Source of the DNA: Rhizopus sp. PT2906
Lineage: Eukaryota > Mucoromycota > Mucoromycetes > Mucorales > Rhizopodaceae
Length of the DNA stretch: 64,000 nt
Direction: 5' to 3'
NCBI GenBank assembly: GCA_025529335.1
Contig: JAMYHX010000031.1
Span: 62,001-126,000, forward strand
This document shows, piece after piece, positions 1 to 12,343 of the stretch. The notes under the pieces are model-generated. The model did not search any database, was not told the DNA's origin, and was given only the letters and a program-made list of their open reading frames with translations. A program made the translations under genes and the position numbers. Within the stretch, counting starts at the first letter, position 1, and each line of letters starts with the position of its first letter.

Positions 1-2213
1 TAATGAATACGCTTGAAAACTTTGAAGAGGGTACATGGTGTTCATACTGATGATCAGAAAGGTGAACTCTATATTCCTTATGTCCTCATATTGATGATAT
101 AATTTCTCTGTAAAGCCTGCTCATTGATCCATCCTTGGATAAAGAAATATCTAACAAACTTGCCAGAGGTACGAATGAATTTCAATGTTTGTTCCTTGAA
201 TGTCTGTAGATCATTGCGTACTAGTAGAGCCACGACAATAGAGCAAGGTTGTCCAACAGGCATTCGAGCCTTTGTAGGGAGATGTACTGAAAAACTTAAT
301 TCTCAGAAGGTGCCTGTTGGATTAGAGCCTCAACATCCAAAGAAAGGATTGAAAGTTTATCAACGCAAGCGGTGTTTATTGCTTTGTATGATATGCAACT
401 ACTCGATAACTGATCCGGACAAATGTATTGAATCATGTACTAAATATATTATATGTCTTCTGATTGCATACCAAGTGATCTTAGTTGCAGAGGAGATTTC
501 CGAGAAAATATAGAAATTTCGATACTTTCTGTAAATGTGATCTGCAAGGAAAAGGAAAAGTGATATTATGCAATGAATCTCATAGTTATATAGCTCCGTA
601 GCCATTACAATGGAAAACAGCTTATGAGGGGGGGGGACATCTGTTGTTTCGGCAAAAGAGGTTCTTCACAGTGAGAGTATATTAAGACTTGACGGTAGAT
701 TTCGAACTGGGCAATCAAGGCAGTAGTTCCCCCCCCCCTTCATGAGTGAAGACACAGATGCATTTATTGTATTGTTTTGGTTAGTAGAGCCATGCGTTGT
801 AATTAGAGGCTTTTTTGTTATCAAAGTAAGTTTAAAAACTAGCACATTTGGTTTGCCATCACGCGCAACGGCATGACTTCTATTTTTGTCAACAGGACTA
901 CTTTAGAACTAGCGGGGTGCAACTTTGATCTTGGGAAAGAGTATACTCTTTCTGCACTCTTGGCTATCTCTCTTTACTCTTTACCATTTGTTTGTTTTCC
1001 TGTTCCGCTCTGTTATTATCTTTTTGGAAATAGATAAGCTGGAGAACTAGTTGTTTACAACCATGTGCTTCAATTTCTGTGATCTTATTTGATGATTTCT
1101 TTTACTGTGTTACTGTTTTTATTTAATATCATTTTTAATAGGCAGTTTAAGATTAGTTTATGCATAAATATATATGATCTCTACTTTATTAACATGCTTG
1201 CCATGACAACAGTTACCATAACGACATCCAGGTACCCTTTTTTGTATGTTACTGCATCTTACTGATTTTGTATCGGAGTCTTATTTAGAAAGATAAATTT
1301 TTTTTTCCCTTTTACATGTGTCTTGTTGTTTGTGCGTTTAGATGAATGCATTGAAATCAAATAATGAAATATAAATGAGACAATACATTAATTAAACTTT
1401 TGATATATTTACTTATAATGAAACTATCAAGTTGGTTTAACAAACATCGTTTAGAATTCCTATGTACGAGTATGTCCTATTCTATCATTATAATCGCCGA
1501 TAAGAATATTTAAAAAACGTGGTAACGCGGATTTGACCGAATAGTAAAATAACAGGATCTGTTAATAAGCGTATAACAAAATATAGAAAAAGATAAGCAT
1601 GATTGTTTACTTGATCTACACTTTATTATTTCTCAATGTTTATAAAGAAAAGTAAATTAGCACAATAAAGAAATCTCTACTTGCAAAAAAATGAAAAGAC
1701 ACATCATCTTTTTCATTAAGACGCGTGCGAAAATTTTTTATTTGTTTCTTTTTTTGTTTTCATTCAGTAGAACACATCGTAGGTTACCGGCCATGAACTA
1801 TCCGGCTTGACCGATTTATTCCGTTAGGATTGAAAGGCGAAAAAGGAGAAAGGGGGGACCCTCATCAAGAGTACAACAAAGTGGCAAGAGTGTATCAGGA
1901 GATTAATGAATGAACTTGAATGAAAGGCTACACAATAATGTGACGTATTACCCCAGAGGAAGTAGATGATGATAACCAAAGATGAAGGAACTGGGAAAGG
2001 TAACTTAGAAGGCGGGCAAAAGCGGATATTAGAACCAATATATGATTGGTTATAAATGATTCATCATCCATAATCATTGGTCCATTGTACTAGTGGTATT
2101 GTAAATGCCCCATATGAGAGCGTCTATACTTGATTAGGAATACAGGATTATTTTTTTTAAACTTTGCGTCCCCTGCTCGTGCTGAGATTTTTTGTTTACT
2201 GATCTCAATTGTC
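1..2213. other. Non-coding upstream region of PMA1
   Basis: No gene could be supported here. A 129-codon open frame at 124-513 (+) has no recognisable motif, intron structure or credible promoter and is treated as chance or relic. The stretch has G- and C-homopolymers near 631 and 730 and long AT-rich parts from 1100 to 1760. The last part serves as the distal promoter of the H+-ATPase gene. Confidence 0.5.
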
Positions 2214-2221
2214 TATAAAAC
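2214..2221 (+). promoter_or_regulatory. TATA-like element of PMA1
   Basis: TATAAAAC lies 216 nt before the H+-ATPase start codon and is followed by a long CT-rich leader typical of strongly expressed fungal genes. Assignment rests on the match to the TATA consensus and position only. Confidence 0.45.
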
Positions 2222-2436
2222 CTCAGTTTATTCAGATCCCCTTTTTAATTTCTTTTTTCCTCTTCTTTTCTCTTACTTTTATAACAACTCCAACCATTCA
2301 TTTCCCTTTTTTATATTAATTCTTGTATTGGAATAACAACAACATAAAAGAAAAAGAGAAAAAAGAGTAGAAAAAAAAGGCATCAATCTTTTTTTAAAAA
2401 ATTACAACAAATAACAACTTCCCTCTCTCTTAAATC

Positions 2437-5400
2437 ATGACTGAGAAAACCGAAACTCAACAAGTGATCGTTAGTGAAGAGACCATCACTACGAAGACTG
2501 TCAACATTTCAGGCGACCTTACTACCTTAACTGTCGAGGAACTCTATGATAAGGAAAAGTTTGATTTGTCCACCATGGAACCTGGAGATGTATTTCAACT
2601 TTTACAGTATGTATCATAATTAGTTGATCCCCCCCTTTTCTTTTTTTTATCCTTCTCTCCTTTTTCACATTGATTTTCTTCTTTTGTGATATTCTACACT
2701 TTCTATACACATTATTTCTATATCCCCTAATCTATTTTAATCTCCTTATTTTATTTTCATTATTATTATCCGCCCTCTCACAAACATACAAGCACACGCA
2801 TACACGGATTATTTCTCTTTTGCCCCCCCTCCCCCACCCCTGTGCCTCGATTCCCCGTCCCTTTTTTTCCTCCAAAAAAATTTTTTTCTGTTTCAAATCA
2901 TCGGGGATCAACTAATTTTTTTTTTTAAAAAAAAAACACTTGCTAACGTCACATTCTTACTTTAGAACTTCCTCCAACGGTTTAACTTCCGATGAAGCCG
3001 CTCGCCGTATCGAAAAGTTTGGTCGTAACAGAATTGAATCCAAGGAAGTAAACCCCATTCTTCAATTCTTGGGCTTCATGTGGAATCCCCTTTCCTGGGT
3101 TATGGAAGCAGCCGCTATTGTTTCCATCGCTCTTTCTAACGGTGATGGTAGACCCCCAGATTATCCTGATTTCATCGGTATCGTCCTTCTTTTGTTAGCC
3201 AATGCCACCATTGGTTTCATGGAAGAACGTCAAGCTGGTAATGCTGTCAAGGCCCTTATGGCTGCTTTGGCTCCTGAATGTAAGGTTAAGCGTGATGGTG
3301 AATGGAAGACAATGGAAGCTGCTGAATTGGTTCCTGGTGATATCATCAGTATCAAGCTCGGTGATGTTGTCCCTGCTGATGGTCGTCTTATTGCTGTAAG
3401 TTGTATACATGTATTTTTGTTTATTTATCTAATCTTGTTCTAGGCCCACGGTCAAGTTTCTATTGATCAAGCTGCCCTTACTGGTGAATCTTTACCTGTT
3501 GGTAAGGAAGCTGGTGACGAAGTTTTCTCTGGTTCTACTGTTAAGCAAGGTGAAGCTGAAGCTATTGTTATTGGTACTGGTACAAACACCTTCTTCGGTC
3601 GTGCTGCTAAGCTCGTTGGTGATGCCAATGACGACGTTGGTCACTTGCAAACCATTTTGGCCAAGATCGGTAACTTCTGTCTTGTGACCATTACTCTCTT
3701 CATTGTTCTCGAAATTCTTGTCATGTACCCCAAGTTCCATTATAGATACAGAACTGGTATTGACAACATCTTGGTCTTGCTCATTGGTGGTATCCCCATT
3801 GCTATGCCTACTGTCCTTTCCGTCACTCTCGCTATCGGTGCTAAGCAATTGGCTGAACACAAGGCCATTGTCACTCGTATCACTGCTATCGAAGAAATGG
3901 CTGCTGTTACCATCTTGTGTTCCGACAAGACTGGTACTCTTACCTTGAACAAGTTGATTGTCGACAAGCCTACCATCAAGGCCTATGCTGAATTCAATGG
4001 TGATGATATCATCCTCTTGTCTGCCTATGCCTCTCGTACCGAAAACCAAGATGCTATCGATTTCTGTATTGTCAACTCTTTGCCCGATCCCAAGTTGGCT
4101 CGTGACGGTATTGAAGAATTAGAATTCAAGCCTTTCAACCCTGTTGTCAAGCGTACCGAAATCACTTACAAGCGTCTCTCTGACGGTAAGGTTCTCCGTG
4201 TTACCAAGGGTATGTCCCACACCATCTTGGATCTCTGCAGCCGTGATAAGACTGAAGAACAAATCAAGGCCTTGAACGATGATGTTGATGAATTCGCTCG
4301 TCGTGGTCTTCGTGCCCTTGCTGTTGCCGTTGATGAAGTTCCCTCTGGTGAAGTCGAAGGTGAAGGTTTAGGTTTCCGTCTCATTGGTCTCTTGCCCATT
4401 TATGATCCTCCTCGTTCTGATACAAAGGAAACTATTGACCGTGCTATTGCTCTTGGTGTCTCTGTTAAGATGATCACTGGTGACCAATTGGCTATCGGTA
4501 AGGAAACTGGTCGTCGTCTCGGTATGGGTGATAACATGTTCTTGTCCAAGACCTTGAAGGAAGGTCCTCCCGCTGGCTCTGGTTACTCCTCTGTTGATGA
4601 AATGGTCTTGCACTGTGATGGTTTCGCTGGTGTCTACCCTGAACACAAGTACGAAATTGTTGAACGTCTTCAAGCTATGGGTCACATGACTGCCATGACT
4701 GGTGATGGTGTTAACGATGCTCCTGCTTTATCCAAGGCTAACGTTGGTATTGCCGTCGCTGATGCCACCGATGCTGCTCGCTCCGCTGCCGATATTGTCT
4801 TGACTGAACCTGGTCTCTCTGTCATTATTGAAGCCATCATTGGTTCTCGTCAAATTTTCCAACGTATGCGTAACTACTCCATCTATACTTGTTCCGTTAC
4901 CATTCGTGTTGTTGTCGGTTTCGCCATTCTCTGTTTCGCTTTCCAATTCAACTTCCCTCCTTTCATGGTTTTGATTCTTGCTATCCTTAACGATGGTACC
5001 ATCATGACTATTTCTACTGATCGCGTCAAGCCCTCTCCTTATCCTGATGCCTGGAACTTGCGTGAAATTTTCTCATATGCTATCATCTATGGTCTTTACC
5101 TTACTGCCTCCACCGTCGCTTTCTTTGCTGTCATCTTCCAGACCAACTTCTTTGAATCTCATTTCAGTCTTCCTCACCCCCTTTTGGATGAATCTGGTAA
5201 CAAGAACCCCAATGACCCTGTCTACCACTCTGTCATCTACTTGCAAGTCTCTACCATTTCTCAGGCTTTGATTTTCATTACTCGTTCTCGTGGTTTCTTC
5301 TTCACCGAACGTCCTTCCATCATGTTGATGATTGCCTTCATTGTTGCTCAATTGGTTGCCACCTTCATTGCCGTCTACGCCAACTGGGGCTTCACTGAAC

Positions 5401-5765
5401 TTCAAGGTTGTGGATGGAACTGGGCTGGTATTGTCTGGATCTGGAACATCATCTGGTTCTTGCCCATGGATCTCATCAAGTTCGGTATGCGTGCCTTATT
5501 TGAACCCAAGAACGACTTGAAGAACACCAAGACTCCCATGGCCGGCCAATCTCGTCGTGCCTCTGCCCTCTCTGGTACATCTTCTGCTCGTTACTATGCT
5601 AACCGTACTCGTTCTCTCAAGTCTCTCGAGCGTCCCCAAAACTTTGGTAAGAAGCTCTTGGGTATGAACAAGAAGATGAGTATGGATGCCAAGGAAATGC
5701 GTCGTTTCTCTTCCGTTCAAACTAACCACGCTGCTCAAGTTTTGAACAACAATGCTAGTTCATAA
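2437..5765 (+). CDS. PMA1: Plasma-membrane H+-ATPase (P3A-type ATPase)
   Basis: Electrogenic proton pump that hydrolyses ATP to energise nutrient uptake across the plasma membrane. Three exons, 2437-2606, 2966-3395 and 3444-5765, give 973 residues, slightly longer than yeast Pma1 (918). The first intron (359 nt) is unusually long for this window; its branch site CTAAC is at 2943. The phosphorylation motif CSDKTGT is present (Asp about residue 361), as are the hinge motif TGDGVNDAP (about 618-626) and the actuator loop TGES. About ten membrane segments are expected. The C-terminal tail is Ser-rich with RRAS and RRFSS stretches, plausible kinase sites in the autoinhibitory domain. Third positions are strongly C/T-biased, consistent with high expression. 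The start ATG begins a short acidic N-terminus as in relatives. Confidence 0.97.
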
Positions 5766-5946
5766 ATTAAAATAATTACCCTTTACACTTTCTTAAATAT
5801 ACATCTTTTTAGGAGAAATTCTTAATCTGTTATATATATATTGTTTATTACTTTCTTTATATAGAGTTTTTGTTCTTTTTTTTTTAACATTAAAAAAGGG
5901 TCATTAAAAGAAGAAGTGTTGCGTCATGTGTATTTTTATGAAGTCT

Positions 5947-6642
5947 TTATAAAGTATAAACATTTATTTCTTTATCTGTTGAATAAATAATAGACCGAAG
6001 AATGGCACATCTTCTTTCCAACATGTTTAAAAATTTCTCCATTTGCTCAGTAGACATACGGTCTAGTAATGACTTGAATTTGGTATCGTCTTGTTGAGGA
6101 TCTATCAGTGACTTCTGTTCCAATAGCAGTACCTTTTTAGATAATTCCTCTTGTTGTTCTTCACGTGGTCTTTTGGACTTTGTAATAGATCGAGTCATTT
6201 CACTGTGTAAGAGAGGTTGTTTATTTTGTTTTTGACGAACTTGTAATGGTCTATGCATATTGTACTGTTTATAGTATAATCCGCACGCGTTACAGAGTGA
6301 GTGGACGCGATCTGGCGTACGACGCCATAAAGGAGTCTTGGTTACATGACAATTGTAGCATTCTATATGACGTGTATCGTGACTTGATCTCTTCTTCTTT
6401 GGTTGTTCTATTTTTGATTCTGGAAAGGAAGACTGTTGTTGTTGTTGTTGTTGTTGGTGATGATGATGTGAAGGATAAAAGGTATCTAGATGATAATTGG
6501 GAGTATGGTTGAATAGATACATGTCTATAGGAGGTGAAGGAAGAAATAGTTCTGTCTGAGGCATAGAAATTCCTTGATCGAATATGAGACTGCCAGCAGT
6601 TACTTGGTTCATATAGTTTGCTTGTTCGTTCATTGTACACAA
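5947..6642 (-). CDS. GATA-type zinc-finger transcription factor
   Basis: Single-exon gene for 231 residues. One GATA finger is visible: Cys95-X2-Cys98, 18 residues, Cys117-X2-Cys120, with TPLWRR and CNACGLYYK, the fungal C-X2-C-X18-C-X2-C subclass. It is followed by basic residues, and a possible nuclear signal PKKKR (81-85) lies before the finger. A His4-Gln8 run (59-70) and a leucine-rich C-terminal helix (about 190-225) may mediate dimerisation. AT-rich TATA-like sequence lies just upstream (6715-6745). Target genes are unknown; fungal GATA factors control nitrogen, iron or light responses, and the single X18 finger does not decide which. Convergent with PMA1, with 181 nt between the stop codons. 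Confidence 0.92.
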   Translation of the reverse strand: MCTMNEQANYMNQVTAGSLIFDQGISMPQTELFLPSPPIDMYLFNHTPNYHLDTFYPSHHHHQQQQQQQQSSFPESKIEQPKKKRSSHDTRHIECYNCHVTKTPLWRRTPDRVHSLCNACGLYYKQYNMHRPLQVRQKQNKQPLLHSEMTRSITKSKRPREEQQEELSKKVLLLEQKSLIDPQQDDTKFKSLLDRMSTEQMEKFLNMLERRCAILRSIIYSTDKEINVYTL

Positions 6643-8789
6643 AGAGGGAGAAAAACACGTAAGAGTACAAAGAGTAGAAAAATAATAAAAGAAAAAAAGT
6701 GATTGTATACAAACTATTTATATTAGTTTTTTTATTTATTTATATATGCATGTTAACTCTAAAGTCCCTTTATGCTGTTGCTTACCCCCTCTAAAATTCA
6801 TTTCCTTGCCTTATTTAACAACAGTCATTACCCCTTTCATAGAAACAAAAAAGATCTACTCTATTGTGAGTCATTATATCCAAGACTCTTCTTTCTACGC
6901 CGCTCTCCGAAAAAGAATACCCACGCGAATGCTCCTTTATCATGCACCAATCAGCTTATAATTTGGCCCTATTGGGCTAAAAACTACTTATCAATTACAC
7001 AAACTCGTCAACTGATTCTTTATTTTGCTTTTTGGCCCTGAAAGATCTTTTACTGCTTCAGAATACAAGAACGCACGTGCTATGCAATGAGGCGTATATG
7101 TTTCATAGGGTTAGGAGTAGATTAAGGGGATGGAAATAATTGTATGTGTGTGTGTATATATGAAAAATGAATGAGCGCGCGCGCGTATACGTCAGACCTA
7201 GTTTGCCTTTTAGTAGTATTCTTAATGTCCCCCTAACAGTATAGAAAAAGGTGAACGATTTGAAGAGGGAGGATACAGTGAATAACTTCTTTTTGACCTC
7301 TTCTCCCCCTTTAATAAAAGCAACGACATTCTCGATACACATTCTTTATGGCACTTTTTTTTATTTGCCAAGCTTCTTTTTTTGTGAGTTGCCACAGTAA
7401 CCCTTAAAGCAAATGAGATCAGAGGCTGAGTTCTCCTTTTCCTCCTAATTGTCAACCTATTCCCAAAAGACTGTGCTTAGATTAAAAGGTCATTGTATTC
7501 CTACTATTTAGAGTAATGGTCATATCTGTCGTTGAAGCTACAAGTTATTGTTGACTATTGAATTAACAATGATAGTAATATATGTATTTGGCGTATCTAT
7601 TTTTATAACACTATATGAGCTGTTTAGTCTATCTTTTTTTAGTCAATTGATATATAGCTGAAAGATGTATGCCCTATATGACATTATAGAGTACGCATAT
7701 GATACCTCTTTAGGCTTATATGCATGTTGTTTATTACCTTGTATTATGAATAAGTAGGAATTAATGGTTAAATTGAATTGTTTATGATGAACATCACTTT
7801 CTAAAAATATTACTGCTTCTCTAAATGGTTGTTAAAAGCCAAGACAATAAACATGGTTCATATCCAAGAATGGATGAATTAAAAAGAAAAAAGTTACATA
7901 TTCTACACTCTTTTGAATAAAGAATAAACAAGACAAAAAAAAAAAAAGCAAAATGAATATATAATCTGATTTATATATTGATGATTTTCTAGACGTACAT
8001 ATTTCTTACTATCAGAAACCCTTACTTTGTAGAGTATAATAGTATACTTTTAAACATCAAATGTGGCAAAACAATGTATAGAGATGTCCCCTTGCTGATG
8101 GATTTGCAGCTGCAAGATTATGAAACAATTGCTAGTTAGAGAATGCTTGTCGTGCATTTGAAGCTATCCTTTTGAAGAATAGACCATTTGCCAGTTTTAT
8201 ATTTATTGATCGACATTATAATCAATTGGTTATTCACAAGTAAGACGAGAGATCTTTTAAATATAGTTAAATGAAGCTATCTAATGCATGTATGGATTTA
8301 CATAATCTCAAGTGTGCTTTTGACTAATAGTCTAGGCTGTGTATATGACAAATGACTTTATCATGCTATCATTGCATACAATGTACGATATGTCCTCATG
8401 AAAGGTGGTAATGTAATGTATTCATGGAGTTCATACAAAGATAATCATACATCATATCTTTCTCTCTCTTTCTCGCTCACTCTTCTGTTGCCGTATTCAT
8501 CTTGAGCACCTTGTTCATCTTTCTGGCCTACATTAATATCAAGTGCTATGATAGCAGTTTGTCTGTATAAGGGATAATCAAAGTACATCACCGCTTTCTC
8601 TTTCTCCTCTCACTTTTTTAATTAATCTCATAATACCATGAGCTCTTTCTGTGCCATTGTTGATAGATATGTTTATTATGCTTGGCTGCTAGATATACTT
8701 GAGTCACGCGCGCACTCGAATAGAAGTTAATGAAGGGGGTACAAATAAACTTGCTCTTTTTTTTTTTTTTTTGATAGATCTACAACATC
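6643..8789. other. Intergenic region without supported genes
   Basis: Short open frames here lack motifs or splice logic. The region holds TG and CG dinucleotide runs near 7143-7185 and a T15-type tract at about 8758-8772 just before MDM10. Promoters of the divergent GATA factor and MDM10 genes must lie at its two ends. Confidence 0.5.
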
Positions 8790-9994
8790 ATGTATGACTT
8801 TATGGAATATTGTTTGAAGCGATTCTATCAAACATCTGGATGGAATGAAGAGAATCAGTACTCTAATCTCTGTTCTTGGTCTCGAGCATTACTTGATTTT
8901 TATACACCAAAGGGCCTTTCACTCGTTGTTTCAAAATTACCAACACCTTACTTTAAACCTTCTTATACTCTAACTGTCTTACCCACCCTCAATGGCAGCT
9001 TAGGCTACCTTTATACCTCGAGAGAATTAGATATTGGAACAAGTGCAACAGTGGATTTTCAAGATTTGATTGACAGATTTAGAATTATTATGGATGAACC
9101 TCACAAGAAGAAGCATATAAACCATCAAGCCAACCCTGATTACTTACTCTATGGTCGTATGTTTTTTCCTGGAGCAAGAATGGAGGCCATGTATGTTCGC
9201 AGGATATCTGAGCATCTACAGTATCTGGTGACAGCTGTCAACACACCCAAGGCATACTCAGCGCCCCAGGTAAGTTTTAATCTTTAAGTGATGAATTTAG
9301 TTTATTTAGCATAAAAAGTAAAGTAGATTGCTATGCAGTTACAGTATGATGTTGGTAAATGGTGCTCAGAGTGCTCCTATACCTCTGATGATGGTCTATT
9401 AGGACTAAGAGCACTATACAATTTTGGGCAGCCTACATCTACGGGGCAATGGTCTGTAGGCACAGAGTTATATTATGGTACCTTGGATAAAAGCGGTGGA
9501 AGTAAAGTAATGTGCGACTTTTTGATAAACAAGAGAACTAACCTCGAAATACCCATCTAGTGTCAATGGGTCTTCGATACCGTACCCTGAAGGCATCTAA
9601 TGCACCACCTATTAGTTTCACATATACACTTAATCCAATTGTCGGGCACATGTCAACAAGTTATGTAGCAAAGGTATCAGAAGAACTTGCACTCTGCTCC
9701 AGATATGACTTTAGTATGTACTCGTATGAGAGTGATCTGGCCTTTGGTTTTGAATATCGAACAAAGAAGCCATCAATTGAAACAGAGTCAGAAAATGGAG
9801 TCATTACTCTTACAGCTGATCGTACAGAGAAGCTGGAAGGTTTGATAAAGGCCAGATGGGGATTTGTCAAGGGCCTGGCACTCATGTGGGAAGGACGCTT
9901 CAAGAAAACATTGTTTAGCTTAGGTTTAACAGCAGATCTAAAAAGCACAAGCCCTATCCGTACCATTGGCTTAGAGATACAATATTTCTCTTAA
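8790..9994 (+). CDS. MDM10: Mitochondrial outer-membrane beta-barrel Mdm10
   Basis: Porin-fold protein of the ERMES ER-mitochondria tether and of the SAM complex that assembles beta-barrels in the outer membrane. Exons 8790-9269, 9339-9501 and 9561-9994 give 358 residues. The N-terminus (MYDFMEYCLKRFYQ) and the tract SYTSDDGLLGLRALYNFG fit the family. The second intron (59 nt, GTAAAG to CTAG) creates a Met codon across the junction, giving SGGMSMGLRYR; without it the frame breaks. The protein ends in IGLEIQYFS, a beta-signal-like C-terminus. It is shorter than yeast Mdm10 (493), which has inserted loops. Convergent with CCT1. Confidence 0.93.
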
Positions 9995-10364
9995 TTACAT
10001 ACACACACATATAGATATGCATACAGAGTCATTTTATTGTGTAATAAAGAATAGCTCGTTTTATACTTACTGAGATAGTAAAATGTTTCTGGAATGAAAA
10101 ATAGTTATCTTTATAAAAGTGATGGATAAAGATACTAAAATGACACAAGATGAAAGGTTACAAGTACTAATGTCAGTCGTGCGTTACTGGATACATTCAT
10201 TACTTGAGTAATTAAATCAATTTTACATGTAATAATAGTGCTTGAATGAACTTTTTCATGCAATAAGGAAAACACCAGCACGCTTTATATGTTTGTTTTT
10301 TACGATTTGTACGATGTTTTTATTGTATAATAAAAAGAACCATATCCTACATCTGTCATTTTTT
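9995..10364. other. Intergenic between convergent MDM10 and CCT1
   Basis: A 370-nt AT-rich stretch forming the two 3' ends; poly(A)-signal-like AATAAAG occurs near 10043. No gene seen. Confidence 0.5.
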
Positions 10365-12192
10365 TTAATGACCATGGCCATCATCAGGGTTTTGTTTCTG
10401 TTCTGGAGTAACCTTGATGAAATCATCTATTCTTAATATGGCAATAGCAGCTTCGGTTGCACTCTTCAGAGACTTGATCTTTGACATTGTAGGTTCCAAA
10501 ACACCGGCTTTAAGGTTATCACGGATACCACCATGAATGAGTTCGAGACCATAATATTTCAGAGCGCGTTTACGATCATCTGCATTAGCATTGAGTGATG
10601 CATTGTGATAGGCACGAAGTTTTGATACTAACTCAGTTGAATCTTTGGCAGCATTTACTGCAAGAGTCTTTGGAATAACAAGCAATGCATTGGCAAATTC
10701 AGCAATGGCCAGTTGTTCACGAGATCCCAAGCTGATAGCAAAGTTTTCGAGGTATACGCTTAAGGCTGACTCAACGGCACCACCACCAGGCACAACACTG
10801 TTGCTCTCTAAAGTTCTTTTAACAACGCAAAGGGCATCATGAAGTGATCTTTCCATTTCGTCGAGCATATAGTCATTAGCACCACGTAAGATGATAGATG
10901 CAGAGTTTTGTATCTTTGTGCCCTTTACTAAAATACATTCATCGTCAGAGATACGTTCTTGAACAACCTCTTCGGCATGACCGAGATAGCTAGCTTCGAA
11001 TGTTTCTTCGCCTTCCAAGTTGGCCAAAGAAGAGATCAAAGTAGCACCTGTGGCTTTGGCGATACGCTTCAAGTCTTCCTTCTTACAACGACGAACTGCC
11101 ATAGCACCAGATTCAACAAACAACTTGAGACATAAATCGTCAATTCCCTTTGTCGTCAAAATGACATTGGCACCAGTGTCCAAGATCTTTTGAATACGTT
11201 CAGTTGTAATTTCGATTTCTCTCTTACGAATATCCTCCAACTTGTCAGGATCATCTACCACAATATTCACACCGAGATGCATACGAGCCTTTTGCAAGTT
11301 CATGTCCAAACAAGCAATCTTGGCGTTCTTGATACATTTCTTCATGGCTTGTGAAGCAACGGTACAGTTGAGGGCATATCCACGAACAAATTGTGATTCA
11401 AGACCGGATTTACCATGAGCTTTCAAGATATTTACAGCCTTGACAGGGTATTTAGTCTCACCTCGAGGACTCATGGACTTGACAGCCAACATGGCTTCAA
11501 CAGCAAGATTAGCAAAGAATTCGTCATCACTATAAAATGGTTAGAAAATATAGAATAAAAACAAGGCAAAGACACATCTTACGATCCGATAATCTTGGAA
11601 CTCATGGAAGTCTTTGCTGCATTCACAAGACATTCTTTTCCGAGTGTATCCACTTTGGTAGACATTTCGTTGGCAATAAAGCGACAAGCTTCTTTTGATG
11701 CCAATCGATAGCCGGTAATGATGGTGGTAGGATGAATCTTGTTTTTGACGAGTTCATTGGCACGCTTCAAAAGTTCAGCAGCGATGATGACAACAGAAGT
11801 AGTGCCATCGCCTACTTCACGGTCTTGTTGTTGAGCAAGCTCGACTAATACTTTTCCTGCGGGGTGTTCGACTTCAAGTAATTGAAGGATGGTTGCTCCA
11901 TCGTTGGTAATGGTAACATCCTATATTTAATATTAAACATTAATGCTCTTTAAATGATTCTACAACACTTACACCAATCTCATCAACCAACATCTTGTCT
12001 AAGCCAACAGGACCTAAAGAACTCTTGACAATATTTGCAATAGATGAAACAGCAAGCACTAAAATAATACAAAGTATTAGATCTAGCAAGAAAAGGCGCG
12101 TCATCATTCTTACCATTGCTAGAACGAACATCTTGGCCAGTTGTACGTTCACCGCCCAAAAAAAGCGAGTTATTTTGGTCTCTTTGAAACAT
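10365..12192 (-). CDS. CCT1: T-complex chaperonin subunit alpha (CCT1/TCP1)
   Basis: Subunit of the cytosolic TRiC/CCT ring that folds actin, tubulin and other clients using ATP. Exons on the minus strand: 12192-12114, 12058-11973, 11920-11583 and 11529-10365, giving 555 residues, almost exactly the length of human TCP1 (556). All junction phases agree. Landmarks are SSLGPVGLDKMLVDEIG, ITNDGAT, the ATP motif GDGTT, AAKTSMSSKIIGS, and VVPGGGAVE. The C-terminal third (LRIDDFIKVTPE) points to the alpha subunit rather than another CCT subunit. The protein ends in a His/Gly/Asp tail. The gene lies 152 nt downstream of the MFS gene in the same direction. Confidence 0.96.
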
Positions 12193-12343
12193 TGAACTTC
12201 AAAAGAAAAGAAAAGAAGAGGGGGGGGCGACTGAAACTTTCTTTCTGGAAAAAAATATAACTCCTCTCTTTCTCTCTCTTTCTCCTGTCTCTCTCTCTTT
12301 TTTTTCGGGCTTACTTTGAATTTTTTTGGCCTGTAACCCCAAT

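Noticed and set aside
124..513. 129-codon open frame in the PMA1 upstream region
   Set aside because: No motif, odd composition, overlapping equal-sized frame on the other strand; most likely chance or unreadable relic.
3492..4049. 185-codon minus-strand frame inside the H+-ATPase gene
   Set aside because: Mirror of the strongly C/T-biased codons on the coding strand; low-complexity and without motifs. The same holds for minus frames at 4368-4685 and 5073-5405.
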